This document shows, in pieces, positions 18,455 to 27,466 of a stretch of 64,000 bases of DNA (the first letter of the stretch is position 1; each line of letters starts with the position of its first letter). The notes below the pieces were generated by a model, which did not search any database, was not told the DNA's origin, and worked only from the letters and a program-made list of their open reading frames with translations. This stretch comes from Pseudomonas sp. R-28-1W-6 (lineage in GTDB: Bacteria; Pseudomonadota; Gammaproteobacteria; Pseudomonadales; Pseudomonadaceae). A program made the position numbers and the translations under genes. The stretch is taken from assembly GCF_009799925.1 (NCBI RefSeq), contig NZ_WELK01000001.1:806001-870000 (forward strand), given 5' to 3'.

Positions 18455-19495
18455 TCAGCCCAGACCATCCAGCAACTGGCGCAGGGCGCTCGGCGCCAGG
18501 CCGGTCCAGCGCTTGAACGAGCGGCGGAAGTTGGTGACGTCGTGGAACTGCAGGTAGCTGGCCACCTCCTCGTTGCTGTAGCCCTTGACCCGATACAGGT
18601 ACAGCGCCATGTGCGTGCGCGCCAGGTCGAGCTGTTCCTGGAAGTGGCTGCCGTGCTTCTGCAGCTTGCGCTTGAGGGTCGAGGGGCTCATGCCGAAGGC
18701 CTGGGCCACGCCCTCCAGCTGCAGCGGCTCGCGGCTATGCGCGAGCAGGTGGCTGTACAGGCGGTCGAGCAGGCTGGCGCGAAAGCCCAGCGCCGTCAGC
18801 TGGCGTTCGCTGTCCTGCTGCGCCACCTGGCCGGCGATGGCCGAGGCGCCCGGCCAGGGGCGGTGCAGGTATTCGCGGGGAATGCTCAGCACATCCACCG
18901 GCGCGGCGAACTGCACGTGCTCGCCCAGGTGCACCCAGTACTGCTCGACGTAGCGCGGCTGCGCATGGCTGAAGCTGGCGCGCCAGGGCAGGCGCTCGCC
19001 GGCCAGCCAGCGGCTCATGCCGACCAGCGCGGTCATGCTCGCCTCCAGCAGGAAGCGCTGCTGGACGCCGGCGCCACAGCTGTCCAGCCAGTAGATGTGC
19101 GCATGCCGCTCATCCAGCAGCAGGCGCGGGCTGAGCAGCGGGCTGAGCAGGGCGCGCTGGCGCCCGAGGATCTCCAGCGCCTGCTGCAGGTTCGCCGCCT
19201 GCTGCAGGGCATGGCTGGCGGCGCCATAGTGGCCGGGCAGCAGGCGCTGGCCGAACAGGAAGCTGCTGTCGTCGGCATCCAGCAGGCGCCGGCTGTTGTC
19301 GATCAGACAGAGGAACTGCTGCGGGCTGAGGCGTGCCTGGCCGCTGAGGATGTCCTCGTGGAACAGGCCGCTGCCGCGCAGCAGGCGGTGGCTGTCGATA
19401 CCGCGCGACAGGGCCAGGTCGAGCAGCACCGCCGGTTGCCAGTGGCCGGGGATGAAGCGGCTGTCGCGCTCGTACCAGTCGGTCTTCAGGGTCAT
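18455..19495 (-). CDS. AraC-family transcriptional regulator with Arabinose_bd-type N domain
   Basis: 346 residues. The N-terminal part (about 20-210) resembles the ligand-binding domain seen in OruR/ArgR-like AraC proteins. The C-terminal helix-turn-helix pair contains LEGVAQAFGMSPSTLKRKLQKHG and the second helix region GYSNEEVASYLQFHDVTNFRRSFKRWTGL. The start at 19495 opens with MTLKTDWYERDSRFIPGH; a longer frame overlaps the next gene. It starts ten bases downstream of the GGDEF gene stop, so the two are probably one operon. The effector is unknown. Confidence 0.85.
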   Translation of the reverse strand: MTLKTDWYERDSRFIPGHWQPAVLLDLALSRGIDSHRLLRGSGLFHEDILSGQARLSPQQFLCLIDNSRRLLDADDSSFLFGQRLLPGHYGAASHALQQAANLQQALEILGRQRALLSPLLSPRLLLDERHAHIYWLDSCGAGVQQRFLLEASMTALVGMSRWLAGERLPWRASFSHAQPRYVEQYWVHLGEHVQFAAPVDVLSIPREYLHRPWPGASAIAGQVAQQDSERQLTALGFRASLLDRLYSHLLAHSREPLQLEGVAQAFGMSPSTLKRKLQKHGSHFQEQLDLARTHMALYLYRVKGYSNEEVASYLQFHDVTNFRRSFKRWTGLAPSALRQLLDGLG

Positions 19496-19505
19496 GGCCG
19501 CGGTC

Positions 19506-20423
19506 TCAGGCGCTGCAGGCGTAGGGCGGCTGCTTGGCCTTGGCCAGCGCCAGGTTGAGGCGTTGCAGCAGGCTCTGCGCATCGTCCTGCAGGGCCATCA
19601 CCGAGGCGGTCGTGGCGCGCAGCTGCAGGCGCTCGCCATGCTGGCCGGTCTTGTGCGCCAGGTGCGCCACCGCCGTTTGCAGCTCCTCGGCCAGCTGGCG
19701 GGCCTGGCGCTCGCCGGTATTGGGCAGGAGCACCACGAAGCGGTCGCCGGCCAGGCGGCAGAGCAGGTCCTGACGGCGCAGGTTGAGCAGCAGCAGCTGG
19801 GTCAGCGCCTGCAGCACGCGGTCGCCCTCTGCGTGGCCGTACAGGCGGTTGATCGCGCCGAAGTCATCCAGGTCGACTATCACCAGCGACAGCGCCTGCT
19901 GCTCTTCACGGGCCAGGGTCAGGCTCTGCTCCAGCTGCAGGCGCAGGTAGTCGGCGGCGCCCAGCGGGGTGAGCTTGTCGAACAGGCGGTGCTCGCGGAA
20001 CAGCCGTTCGCGCTTCTCCATCTGCGCGCTGATGGCCAGCTGCTCGTGGTGCCAGTGGTACAAGCCGAGGGTCAGCAGGACCAGGCCGAGCGGCATCGGC
20101 GCCGACTCCAGCCAGTTGTCCCAGCCGATGGCATCGGGGAGCTGGATGAACTCGTCGAGCGCATCCACCCACCAGGAGAAGAACACCAGGCCCAGGCCGA
20201 GGGCGAGGAAGTTGGTCACCCGCCCGGCCGGCCGGCTCTTCAGCACCAGGCCGAGCCAGACCAGGCACAGCAGCGCCGAGCCGCCCTCGCCGAGGATATC
20301 CAGCCACACCCACTGCGCCGCTGGCTTGAGGTCGCCGGCGGCCAGGTGCAGGAGCAGGCCGAGGTTGGCCGCCAGCAGCAGGCCGGCGAGTTTCAGGCGG
20401 TGCAGTTTGAACAGGGAAGGCAT
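19506..20423 (-). CDS. Membrane protein with a degenerate GGDEF domain
   Basis: 305 residues. Four N-terminal transmembrane helices (to about residue 125) and a short coiled segment precede a GGDEF domain (about 140-300). The upstream segment DLDDFGAINRLYGHAEGD is normal, but the signature reads AGDRF in place of GG(D/E)EF, losing the first Gly and the catalytic-loop Glu. Diguanylate cyclase activity is therefore doubtful; it may bind GTP or act as a sensor or partner. The start is uncertain: 20423 (MPSLFKLHRLKL) is preferred over ATG 20474, which lacks a ribosome site. It is followed by the AraC gene. Confidence 0.78.
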   Translation of the reverse strand: MPSLFKLHRLKLAGLLLAANLGLLLHLAAGDLKPAAQWVWLDILGEGGSALLCLVWLGLVLKSRPAGRVTNFLALGLGLVFFSWWVDALDEFIQLPDAIGWDNWLESAPMPLGLVLLTLGLYHWHHEQLAISAQMEKRERLFREHRLFDKLTPLGAADYLRLQLEQSLTLAREEQQALSLVIVDLDDFGAINRLYGHAEGDRVLQALTQLLLLNLRRQDLLCRLAGDRFVVLLPNTGERQARQLAEELQTAVAHLAHKTGQHGERLQLRATTASVMALQDDAQSLLQRLNLALAKAKQPPYACSA

Positions 20424-20549
20424 GGCCGCGCAGGCTCCGCGAAACGGGGGTCGCGGCCAGCAGAACAGAGGCATGTGACGAAATGGTTGCAGCGGGGGAG
20501 GTCGGATCGGCTCAGGTGAGTTGCGGGCAAATCTGCTGTTGCTGCGAAC

Positions 20550-20611
20550 GTAGGGTGCGCCGTGCGCACCAAGGCCTCGTGCGGGTGGGCGGTGCGCACG
20601 GCGCACCCTAC
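20550..20611. repeat. GTAGGGTGCGC palindromic repeat, copy 1
   Basis: Bounded by GTAGGGTGCGCCGTGCGCACC and its inverse GGTGCGCACGGCGCACCCTAC with a 20-base variable centre. The arms are exact inverted repeats of 21 bp. It sits upstream of the GGDEF gene and before the Pho box. Confidence 0.85.
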
Positions 20612-20688
20612 GCGTGCTGGGTCATTTCAGCCCAGAGTCGTCGGCAAACCCCGGTAAACCCCCGTGATTCGGGCCCTGCGCCACGGTC

Positions 20689-20706
20689 CTGTCACGGAAC
20701 CGTCAT
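20689..20706 (+). promoter_or_regulatory. Pho box upstream of the TonB-dependent receptor
   Basis: CTGTCAC-GGAA-CCGTCAT is a pair of 7-bp direct repeats with a 4-base spacer, matching the PhoB consensus CTGTCAT-N4-CTGTCAT at 12 of 14 positions. A plausible -10 (CCTAGC) follows about ten bases later. It lies 75 bases before the receptor ATG. Confidence 0.72.
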
Positions 20707-20780
20707 GCCCCGCTCCTAGCTTGCGCCCCAAGTCGCCGGGCAGCGGTTCCGGCTGCAACGGATTTCTTGGGGAGATCAGC

Positions 20781-23306
20781 ATGCACAAGCGTCGTCTTAC
20801 TGCCCGCCGGGCAGGGTTTCGCATCAGCGCCCTGGCGCTGGCCATCGCCACCACACCGCTGTGGGCGACCGATGAAGCAGCCGTGGAGCACGTCAATGTG
20901 GTCGGCCAGGCCGCCAGCATGGACCTGTCGTTGAAGGAGCAGCGCCGCTCCGACAGCGTGGAGAGCGTGGTGCACGCCGACGGCGTGGCCCAGCTGCCGG
21001 ACGAGAACGCCGCCGAGGCGCTGCAGCGCCTGCCGGGCGTGTCGGTCGAGCGCGACCAGGGCGAAGGCCGCTTCGTCAGCGTGCGTGGCCTCGGCCCGGA
21101 CCTCAACAGCGTGAGCATCAACGGCACCCTGGTGCCCTCGCCGGAGAGCGACCGCCGCGCCGTGGCCCTCGACGTGCTGCCGGCCGAGCTGGTGCAGTCG
21201 CTGACCGTGGTCAAGACCCTGACCCCGGACATGGATGCCAACTCCCTGGGCGGCAGCATCGAGGTGGAAAGCCTGTCGGCCTTCGACCACAAAGGGCTTT
21301 TCTACACCGGCAGCAGCGAAGCCAGCTACGACGACAACACCGGCGAGACCAGCCCGAAATTCTCCGGTGCGGTCAGCGACCGCTTCAGCCTCGGTGACGG
21401 CACCGACAACTTCGGCGTGGCCGCGGCCCTGAGCTGGCAGGAGCGCGACTTCGGCTCGGACAACGTGGAAACCGGCGGCGCCTGGGACTTCGAGGACGGC
21501 GCCCGGCTGGAGGAGCTGGAACAGCGCGACTACGAGATCACCCGCGAGCGCAGCGGCCTGGGCCTGAACTTCGACTACCAGGCCGACGACTATTCCAGCT
21601 ATTACCTGCGCACCCTGTACAGCCGCTTCAAGGACAGCGAGACGCGCAACGCCGCCGGCGTCGAGTTCGCCGATGCGCAACTGGCCGGCGAAACCGGCGA
21701 CGCCGAGGGCTGGCGCGAGCTGAAGGACCGCGAGGAGACCCAGGAGATCCAGTCCTACGTGCTCGGCGGCGAGCGCCTGATGGGCCAGTGGACCCTCAAT
21801 GCCCAGGCCGGCTACAGCCAGTCCAGCGAGGACACCCCCGGGCATATCGCCGGCGCCACCTTCGAGGGCAACGACGACTTCAGCGATGTCGGTTTTGCCG
21901 ACAGCAAGAAATCGCACCTGAACATCGGCAGCGAATTCTCCGACCCGGCCAACTTCAGCCTCGACGAGGTGGAGTGGGCCGAAGAGAACACCACCGACAC
22001 CGAGCAGAACATCAAGCTCGACCTGGCCCGCGACTACGAGCTGGCCGGCCATGCCGCCCAGGCCAAGTTCGGCGGCAAGCTCAGCCGCCGCGACAAGGAC
22101 AACGACACGGACGTCTGGACCTACGAGGACTTCGACGATTTCGGCCTGAGCGACGAGCAGTTGAGCATGGCCAACTTCACCAAGGGCGAGGTCGACTACG
22201 GCCTCGGCCACTTCGGCCCGGGCCTGTCCGCCGGTGCCATCGAGGGCCTGCTCGGCGGCCTGGAGCGCAACGCGTTCTTCAACGAGGAGGAGTCGCGGGT
22301 CAACGACTTCGACATGAGCGAAGACATCGACGCCGCCTACCTGATGAACACCGTCGACATCGACGACCTGCGCATCATCGCCGGCCTGCGCTACGAGGGC
22401 ACCGAGTTCGAGGCCAAGGGCACCGGCATCCGCGATGGCGACTACCAGAGCATCGAGGCCGAGAGCGACTACCACCACTGGCTGCCCGGCCTGCACGCGC
22501 GCTACCAGCTGGACCAGGACACCCAGCTGCGCGCCGCCTGGACCAACAGCGTGGTGCGGCCGACCTTCGGCCAGCTGGCGCCGGGCTTCGTCATCGACGG
22601 CGACGAGGCCAGCTTCGGCAACCCGACCCTCGACCCGCTGGAGTCGAGCAACTTCGACCTCGGCATCGAGCACTACCTGGGCCATGCCGGCGTGGTCTCG
22701 GCCTTCGTGTTCTACAAGGACATCGAAAACTTCGTCTACAACGCCGACCTGGCCGGCACCGGCGAGTGGCTCGACTTCGACGAGGCCAACACCTTCGCCA
22801 ATGGCGACAACGCCGACCTGTACGGCCTGGAGCTGGCCTACTCGCAGAAGTTCGACTGGCTGCCGGCACCGTGGAACGGCCTGCTGCTGGGCGCCAACGC
22901 CACCTTCAGCCGCTCCGACGCCAGCATCAGCGGCTTCGACGCCGACAGCGGCAGCTTCCGCGAGCGTGACATCGACCTGCCCAACCAGTCCGAGACGGTC
23001 GGCAACCTGATGCTCGGCTGGGAAGACGACAAGCTCAGCCTGCGCCTGTCGGCCAACTACAAGTCGGAATACCTCTACGAAGTGGCGAGCATCACCGACC
23101 AGGCCCACGACCTCTATGTGGACGACCAGACCTTCGTCGACTTCAGCGCCGGCTACTTCCTGACCAAGGGCCTGCAGCTCAAGTTCGAGGCGCAGAACCT
23201 CACCGACGAGAGCTACTACGTCTACACCGGCAGCCGCGGCTACAACGCCCAGTACGAGGAATACGGCCCCACCTACAAGCTCGGCCTGACCTACACCAAC
23301 CTGTGA
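20781..23306 (+). CDS. TonB-dependent outer-membrane receptor, phytase-linked
   Basis: 841 residues. A signal peptide with an Arg-rich start (MHKRRLTARRAGFRISALAL...) is followed by a plug domain (about 50-165) with LPDENAAEALQRLPGVSVER, FVSVRGLGPDLNSVSINGT and MDANSLGGSIEVE, as in the TIGR01782-like receptors of Caulobacter, Xanthomonas and Pseudomonas. A 22-strand barrel follows, rich in Asp and Glu. The C terminus ends in YKLGLTYTNL, with Leu rather than the usual Phe. There is no N-terminal signalling extension. A Pho box, the phytase gene downstream and exbBD-tonB suggest it imports phytate, its breakdown products or a bound metal. GGAG lies eight bases before ATG 20781. Confidence 0.85.
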   Translation: MHKRRLTARRAGFRISALALAIATTPLWATDEAAVEHVNVVGQAASMDLSLKEQRRSDSVESVVHADGVAQLPDENAAEALQRLPGVSVERDQGEGRFVSVRGLGPDLNSVSINGTLVPSPESDRRAVALDVLPAELVQSLTVVKTLTPDMDANSLGGSIEVESLSAFDHKGLFYTGSSEASYDDNTGETSPKFSGAVSDRFSLGDGTDNFGVAAALSWQERDFGSDNVETGGAWDFEDGARLEELEQRDYEITRERSGLGLNFDYQADDYSSYYLRTLYSRFKDSETRNAAGVEFADAQLAGETGDAEGWRELKDREETQEIQSYVLGGERLMGQWTLNAQAGYSQSSEDTPGHIAGATFEGNDDFSDVGFADSKKSHLNIGSEFSDPANFSLDEVEWAEENTTDTEQNIKLDLARDYELAGHAAQAKFGGKLSRRDKDNDTDVWTYEDFDDFGLSDEQLSMANFTKGEVDYGLGHFGPGLSAGAIEGLLGGLERNAFFNEEESRVNDFDMSEDIDAAYLMNTVDIDDLRIIAGLRYEGTEFEAKGTGIRDGDYQSIEAESDYHHWLPGLHARYQLDQDTQLRAAWTNSVVRPTFGQLAPGFVIDGDEASFGNPTLDPLESSNFDLGIEHYLGHAGVVSAFVFYKDIENFVYNADLAGTGEWLDFDEANTFANGDNADLYGLELAYSQKFDWLPAPWNGLLLGANATFSRSDASISGFDADSGSFRERDIDLPNQSETVGNLMLGWEDDKLSLRLSANYKSEYLYEVASITDQAHDLYVDDQTFVDFSAGYFLTKGLQLKFEAQNLTDESYYVYTGSRGYNAQYEEYGPTYKLGLTYTNL

Positions 23307-23322
23307 CCGCTTTCGCTCCGAA

Positions 23323-23385
23323 GTAGGGTGCGCCGTGCACACCGATAGCGCCGCAAATGTCTGCGCTGCGCACGGCGCACCCTAC
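23323..23385. repeat. GTAGGGTGCGC palindromic repeat, copy 2
   Basis: GTAGGGTGCGCCGTGCACACC on the left, TGCGCACGGCGCACCCTAC on the right, with a roughly 22-base centre. It occupies the gap between the receptor and phytase genes. Confidence 0.85.
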
Positions 23386-23442
23386 GGCAGGAGCGGCCAC
23401 TCGGCTTTGCGGCCGAGCGTTTTCGACAAGGAATACCTCGCA

Positions 23443-25380
23443 ATGAATCTTTCGTTTCCCCGCAGCCTGCTGCTCGCCAGCCTGGCCCTGGCCGGCTGTG
23501 ACCAGCTGCCGCCGCTGGCCTCCGCCGCCAGCCCGAGCCTGGCCCTCAGCCCCTGGGGCGCCTCGGCCAAGGTCAAGGCCGAAGACCTGCGCTTCGTCCC
23601 CGCCGAGCTGAGTGGCGGCGCCGACCTGCGCATCGCCGCCAGCGAGCGAAACGGCCTGCTCCTGCTCGATGGCGAGGGCGCCGAGCTGGCGCGCCTGCCC
23701 GGTTCCTACTCCGGCCTGGACAGCCGCAGCGCCGGCCAGCAGCTGATCGTCGCCAGCCTGGACAACGCGACCCAGCAGGCCGCCCTGGTCAGCCTGGATA
23801 CCGCCGGCAAGCAGTGGAGCCGCCCGCAGCTGCTGCCGGTGCGCGACTACGCCATCAGCGGCCTGTGCCTGTACCGCGACGACGCGGCCAACCTCTACCT
23901 GTTCCTGATCGGCGAAGACGGCCAGGGCGAGCAGTGGCTGGTCGGCGCCGGTAACCAGCTGAACGCCGAGGCGCACCGTGTGCGCGGCCTGCCACTGCCG
24001 CCGCAGGCCGAATACTGCCAGGCCGACGACGCCGGCAACCGGCTGTTCGTCAACGAGGAGAACGTCGGCCTGTGGGCCTACCCGGCCCATCCGGAAGCCG
24101 ACGCCAGCCGCGTGCCGGTGGATATTCGCGCGCCGTTCGGCACGCTCAAGCACAGCGCCGGGGCCATGGTCAGCGTGCCCGGCGGCCTGCTGGGCCTGGA
24201 CTCCGGCGCCGCCGAAATGCACCTCTACCAGCAGCAGGGCGAAGCCTGGCAGCACGTCTCCAGCCTGCCGCTGAATGGCCTGGAAGAGCCGGAGCGCCTG
24301 GCCGTGCGCAGCACCGACCAGGGCCTGGAGCTGCTGGTGCAGGACGACGGCGCTGGGCGCATCTACCAGGGCCAGCTGAACTGGCAGCCGGCTGCCATCG
24401 AACAACCGCGTGTCCTGGCGAATATCGCCGCCCTGCGCCAGAGCGAGCCGGTCGGCCGCCACGGCGACGCCGCCGACGACCCGGCGATCTGGGTGCACCC
24501 GCAGCAGCCGGCGCTCTCCAGGGTGCTCGGCACCAACAAGAAGCAGGGCCTGCTGGCCTACGACCTGGACGGCAAACTGCTGCAGGAACTGCCGGTCGGC
24601 CGCCTGAACAACGTCGACGTGCGTGCCGGCTTCGACCTCGGCGGCACCCAGGTGGACCTGGCCGTGGCCAGCAACCGCGACCACGACAGCATCCACCTGT
24701 TTGCCATCGACCGGCTCAGCGGCGCGCTGCGCGAGGCCGGCGAGATCCGCACGCCGATCAAGGAGATCTACGGCATCTGCCTGTTCCAGCCGGCGCCCGG
24801 CGAGCTGTATGCCTTCGCCAACGGCAAGGACGGCAGCTTCCTGCAGTACCGCCTGGATGGCGCCAGCGGTGAGATCAAGGGCGAGCTGGTGCGCCGCTTC
24901 GCGGTGAACAGCCAGCCCGAGGGCTGCGTCGCCGACGACCAGCGCCAGCGCCTGTTCCTCGGTGAGGAAGATGCCGGCGTGTGGGCCGTGGATGCCCGCG
25001 CCGACGGCCCGACCGAGCTGACCTCGGTGATGAGCGTGGGTGATGTGCTCAAGGCCGACGTCGAAGGTCTCGGCCTGTACCAGGCCGGCGCCCAGGACTA
25101 TCTGGTGATCTCCAGCCAGGGCAACGACAGCTACGTGGTACTGGATGCCGAGCCGCCCTATGCGCTCAAGGGCGCCTTCCGCGTCGGCCTCAACGGCGCC
25201 CTGGGCATCGACGGCGCCTCCGAGACCGACGGCCTGGAAGTCAGCGCGGCCAATCTCGGCGGGCCCTGGGCCGACGGCCTGCTGGTGGTGCAGGACGGCC
25301 GCAAGCGCATGCCCGAGCAGACGCAGAACTTCAAGCTGGTGCCCTGGAGCGAGGTCAGCCGGGCGCTCGGTCTGGACTGA
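23443..25380 (+). CDS. 3-phytase, two-domain beta-propeller type lipoprotein
   Basis: 645 residues. The signal peptide ends in a lipobox (LALAGC, Cys17), so it should be lipidated. The C-terminal half (about 330-645) is a full beta-propeller phytase: DDPAIWVHP near residue 345, VASNRDHDSIHLF, EIYGICLFQ and EGCVADDQRQRLFLGEEDAGVWAVD. The N-terminal half mirrors the later blades (SGLCLYRDD, EYCQADDAGNRLFVNEENVGLWAYP) but lacks DDPAIW, so it is an incomplete propeller. Such double-domain enzymes are known; the incomplete domain can assist the catalytic one. It releases phosphate from myo-inositol hexakisphosphate in a Ca-dependent way. Start 23443 is preferred for the lipoprotein signal. Confidence 0.9.
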   Translation: MNLSFPRSLLLASLALAGCDQLPPLASAASPSLALSPWGASAKVKAEDLRFVPAELSGGADLRIAASERNGLLLLDGEGAELARLPGSYSGLDSRSAGQQLIVASLDNATQQAALVSLDTAGKQWSRPQLLPVRDYAISGLCLYRDDAANLYLFLIGEDGQGEQWLVGAGNQLNAEAHRVRGLPLPPQAEYCQADDAGNRLFVNEENVGLWAYPAHPEADASRVPVDIRAPFGTLKHSAGAMVSVPGGLLGLDSGAAEMHLYQQQGEAWQHVSSLPLNGLEEPERLAVRSTDQGLELLVQDDGAGRIYQGQLNWQPAAIEQPRVLANIAALRQSEPVGRHGDAADDPAIWVHPQQPALSRVLGTNKKQGLLAYDLDGKLLQELPVGRLNNVDVRAGFDLGGTQVDLAVASNRDHDSIHLFAIDRLSGALREAGEIRTPIKEIYGICLFQPAPGELYAFANGKDGSFLQYRLDGASGEIKGELVRRFAVNSQPEGCVADDQRQRLFLGEEDAGVWAVDARADGPTELTSVMSVGDVLKADVEGLGLYQAGAQDYLVISSQGNDSYVVLDAEPPYALKGAFRVGLNGALGIDGASETDGLEVSAANLGGPWADGLLVVQDGRKRMPEQTQNFKLVPWSEVSRALGLD

Positions 25381-25463
25381 CCGTCATCAGCCGGTAACCA
25401 CGACGTAATCGAATAGCACCAGGCCGCCGTGCGGCGGCCATGAGACACCAAGGAGTCACCGCC

Positions 25464-26171
25464 ATGCACCCCTCCCTCGAACAGATGACCGTCTGGAGCC
25501 TGATCGGCGACGCCAGCCTGCTGGTCAAGCTGGTCATGCTCATCCTGCTTGGCGCCTCGCTGGCCAGCTGGTACCTGATCATCCAGCGCAGCCTGCTGCT
25601 GGGCCGCAGCGAACGGTTGCTGAAGGATTTCCAGAAGCGCTTCCGCCAGCAGGGCGACCTCGCCGCGCTGTACCGCGAAGGCGGCGAAAAGGCCGACGGC
25701 GATGCCGCCCTGGAGCAGATCTTCCGCGCCGGCTACCACGAGTTCGCCCACCTCAAGCGCGAGCCCGGCATCAGCGCCGAGGCGGTCAGCGACGGCGTCG
25801 AGCGCAGCCTGCTGGTGGCCATCGCCGAGCAGGAAGAACGCCTGGAGAAGGGCCTGCCGTTCCTCGCCACGGTCGGCTCGGTCAGCCCCTATATCGGCCT
25901 GTTCGGCACCGTGTGGGGGATCATGAATTCCTTCATCGGCCTGTCCCAGGTGCAGCAGGCGACCCTCAGCACCGTCGCCCCGGGCATCGCTGAGGCGCTG
26001 ATCGCCACCGCCATCGGCCTGTTCGCGGCGATCCCCGCGGTGATCGCCTACAACCGCTTCGCCGCCCGCGTGGCCACCCTCAGCACGCGCTTCTACGCCT
26101 TCGGCAACGAACTGCAGGCACGCCTGCACCGCAAGCTGCAGGCCGCGCCGGGCATCGCCCAGGCCGCCTGA
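25464..26171 (+). CDS. exbB: TonB-system proton channel protein ExbB (MotA/TolQ/ExbB family)
   Basis: 235 residues. One N-terminal transmembrane helix (LLVKLVMLILLGASLASWYLI), a cytoplasmic loop, and two C-terminal helices with the family signature FLATVGSVSPYIGLFGTVWGIMNSF and APGIAEALIATAIGLFAAIPAVIAYN. It forms the pentameric channel that energises TonB. AAGGAG precedes ATG 25464. It follows the phytase gene by 83 bases, which include a GCCGCC-type hairpin, and it leads the exbB-exbD-tonB-phoX run. TolQ is very similar in sequence, but the tonB neighbour argues for ExbB. Confidence 0.92.
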   Translation: MHPSLEQMTVWSLIGDASLLVKLVMLILLGASLASWYLIIQRSLLLGRSERLLKDFQKRFRQQGDLAALYREGGEKADGDAALEQIFRAGYHEFAHLKREPGISAEAVSDGVERSLLVAIAEQEERLEKGLPFLATVGSVSPYIGLFGTVWGIMNSFIGLSQVQQATLSTVAPGIAEALIATAIGLFAAIPAVIAYNRFAARVATLSTRFYAFGNELQARLHRKLQAAPGIAQAA

Positions 26172-26181
26172 GGAGAGCCCC

Positions 26182-26625
26182 ATGCGCAAGCCGCAGAACA
26201 AGCACGGCCCAAAGGCCGAGATGAACGTGGTGCCCTACATCGACGTGATGCTGGTGCTGCTGGTGATCTTCATGGTCACCGCACCCATGCTCACCCAGGG
26301 GGTCAAGGTCGAGCTGCCCAAGGTCGCCGCCGAAGCGCTGCCGACCGATAGCCAGCAGCGGGTGCTGACCCTCTCGGTCAAGGTCGACGGCAGCTACTAC
26401 TGGAACCTCGGCAGCGAGCTGGACACCCAGAGCCAGACCGACAGCGCGGTGAACCTGGAGGAGATGCGCAGCAAGGTCGGCGCGCTGATCGCCGCCCACG
26501 GCGACACCCAGGTGTATATCCGCGCCGATGGCGGCGCCGACTACGCCACGGTGGTGGCCGGTATGGCCGCGCTGCAGCAGGGCGGGGTGAGCAACCTCGG
26601 CCTGATCACCGAGGCGCCGCAATGA
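26182..26625 (+). CDS. exbD: TonB-system protein ExbD (TolR/ExbD family)
   Basis: 147 residues. A short cytoplasmic N terminus (KAEMNVVPYIDVMLVLLVIFMVTAPML) holds the single transmembrane helix with the conserved Asp used for proton transfer. The periplasmic domain has LRSK-type helices and ends in GVSNLGLITEAP. Ten bases separate it from exbB; its stop overlaps the tonB start (ATGA). Together these genes should power the receptor at 20781. Confidence 0.93.
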   Translation: MRKPQNKHGPKAEMNVVPYIDVMLVLLVIFMVTAPMLTQGVKVELPKVAAEALPTDSQQRVLTLSVKVDGSYYWNLGSELDTQSQTDSAVNLEEMRSKVGALIAAHGDTQVYIRADGGADYATVVAGMAALQQGGVSNLGLITEAPQ

Positions 26626-27422
26626 GCAGCGCGCTGATGCCCGCGCCCGGCCTGGTCCTGCCGGCGTTGCCCGGCCGCGCCTGGCTGCGCAATGCCGGTG
26701 CGGCCGCAGTGGCCGTTGGCCTGCATGCACTGGTGCTGGGCCTGCTGCTCAGTCAGTGGCCAAGCGACACGCCCGAGCCACCGCAGGTGCGCACCCTGAC
26801 CACCCGCCTGATCAGCCTGGCGCCGCCGGCCCCACCCGTGCCGCCGCAGCCTGAAGTGGTTGCTGCGCCACCGGTGCCACCGGTGCCACCGGTGCCGCTG
26901 GAGCTGGTCAAGCCGGTCAAGCCGGTTGAGGCGCCCAAGCCCGATCCGCGCCTGCAGCAGCAGAAGCTGGAGCAGGCCGCCCTGGCGCGCAAACGGGTCC
27001 AGGAGCAGAAGCGCGAGGAGCAGCGCCAGGAGCAGCAGCGCCTCGACCAGCAACGCCGCGAAGCCGATGCGCAAGCCCAGCAGCAACGCCTGGCCGAGCA
27101 GCAGGCCCAGGCCGCCGAACGCGCCCGTCAGGCCGAAGCCGCCGCAGCCGCCAGCCGCCAGTACCTGCCGATCACCAAGGACGCCCCGGACTACCCCGAG
27201 CGGGCCCTCGACAAGGGCATCCAGGGCGACTGCACGGTGAGCTACCGGGTCAACCCCCAGGGCCGGGTGGAGAACCCCCAGGTGGTCGGCGACTGCCACC
27301 CGCTGTTCGTCCGCCCATCGCTGGTGGCGGCCAGGACCTTCCGCTACCAGCCGCGTGTGGTCGATGGCCAGGCGGTGGCCGTGGAAGGGGTGAAGAACAC
27401 CTTCCACTACCGCATCGAATAA
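26622..27422 (+). CDS. tonB: Energy transducer TonB
   Basis: 266 residues. A transmembrane anchor (about 24-44, AAAVAVGLHALVLGLLLSQW) with the conserved His is followed by a Pro/Val-rich periplasmic segment, then about 80 residues rich in Gln, Glu, Arg and Ala that look like a long helix, and the C-terminal TonB domain (YPERALDKGIQGDCTVSYRVNPQGRV...FRYQPRVVDGQAV). The Gln/Arg helix replaces the usual long Pro-Lys spacer. It is the third gene of the exbBD-tonB operon, and its placement with a phytase points to a dedicated rather than housekeeping TonB. Confidence 0.92.
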   Translation: MSSALMPAPGLVLPALPGRAWLRNAGAAAVAVGLHALVLGLLLSQWPSDTPEPPQVRTLTTRLISLAPPAPPVPPQPEVVAAPPVPPVPPVPLELVKPVKPVEAPKPDPRLQQQKLEQAALARKRVQEQKREEQRQEQQRLDQQRREADAQAQQQRLAEQQAQAAERARQAEAAAAASRQYLPITKDAPDYPERALDKGIQGDCTVSYRVNPQGRVENPQVVGDCHPLFVRPSLVAARTFRYQPRVVDGQAVAVEGVKNTFHYRIE

Positions 27423-27466
27423 CCCTGGGCCGGTCAGCCGGCCCTCGAACTCTCAGCGAGACCCCG

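Noticed and set aside
25381..25398. Second Pho box before exbB (CCGTCAT-CAGC-CGGTAAC)
   Set aside because: The first half matches well but the second only 4 of 7, so it is at chance level; the operon may be read from the receptor promoter instead.
25423..25440. GGCCGCC...GGCGGCC hairpin as terminator between phytase and exbB
   Set aside because: No T run follows and the exbB ribosome site is only ten bases beyond, so read-through is more likely.
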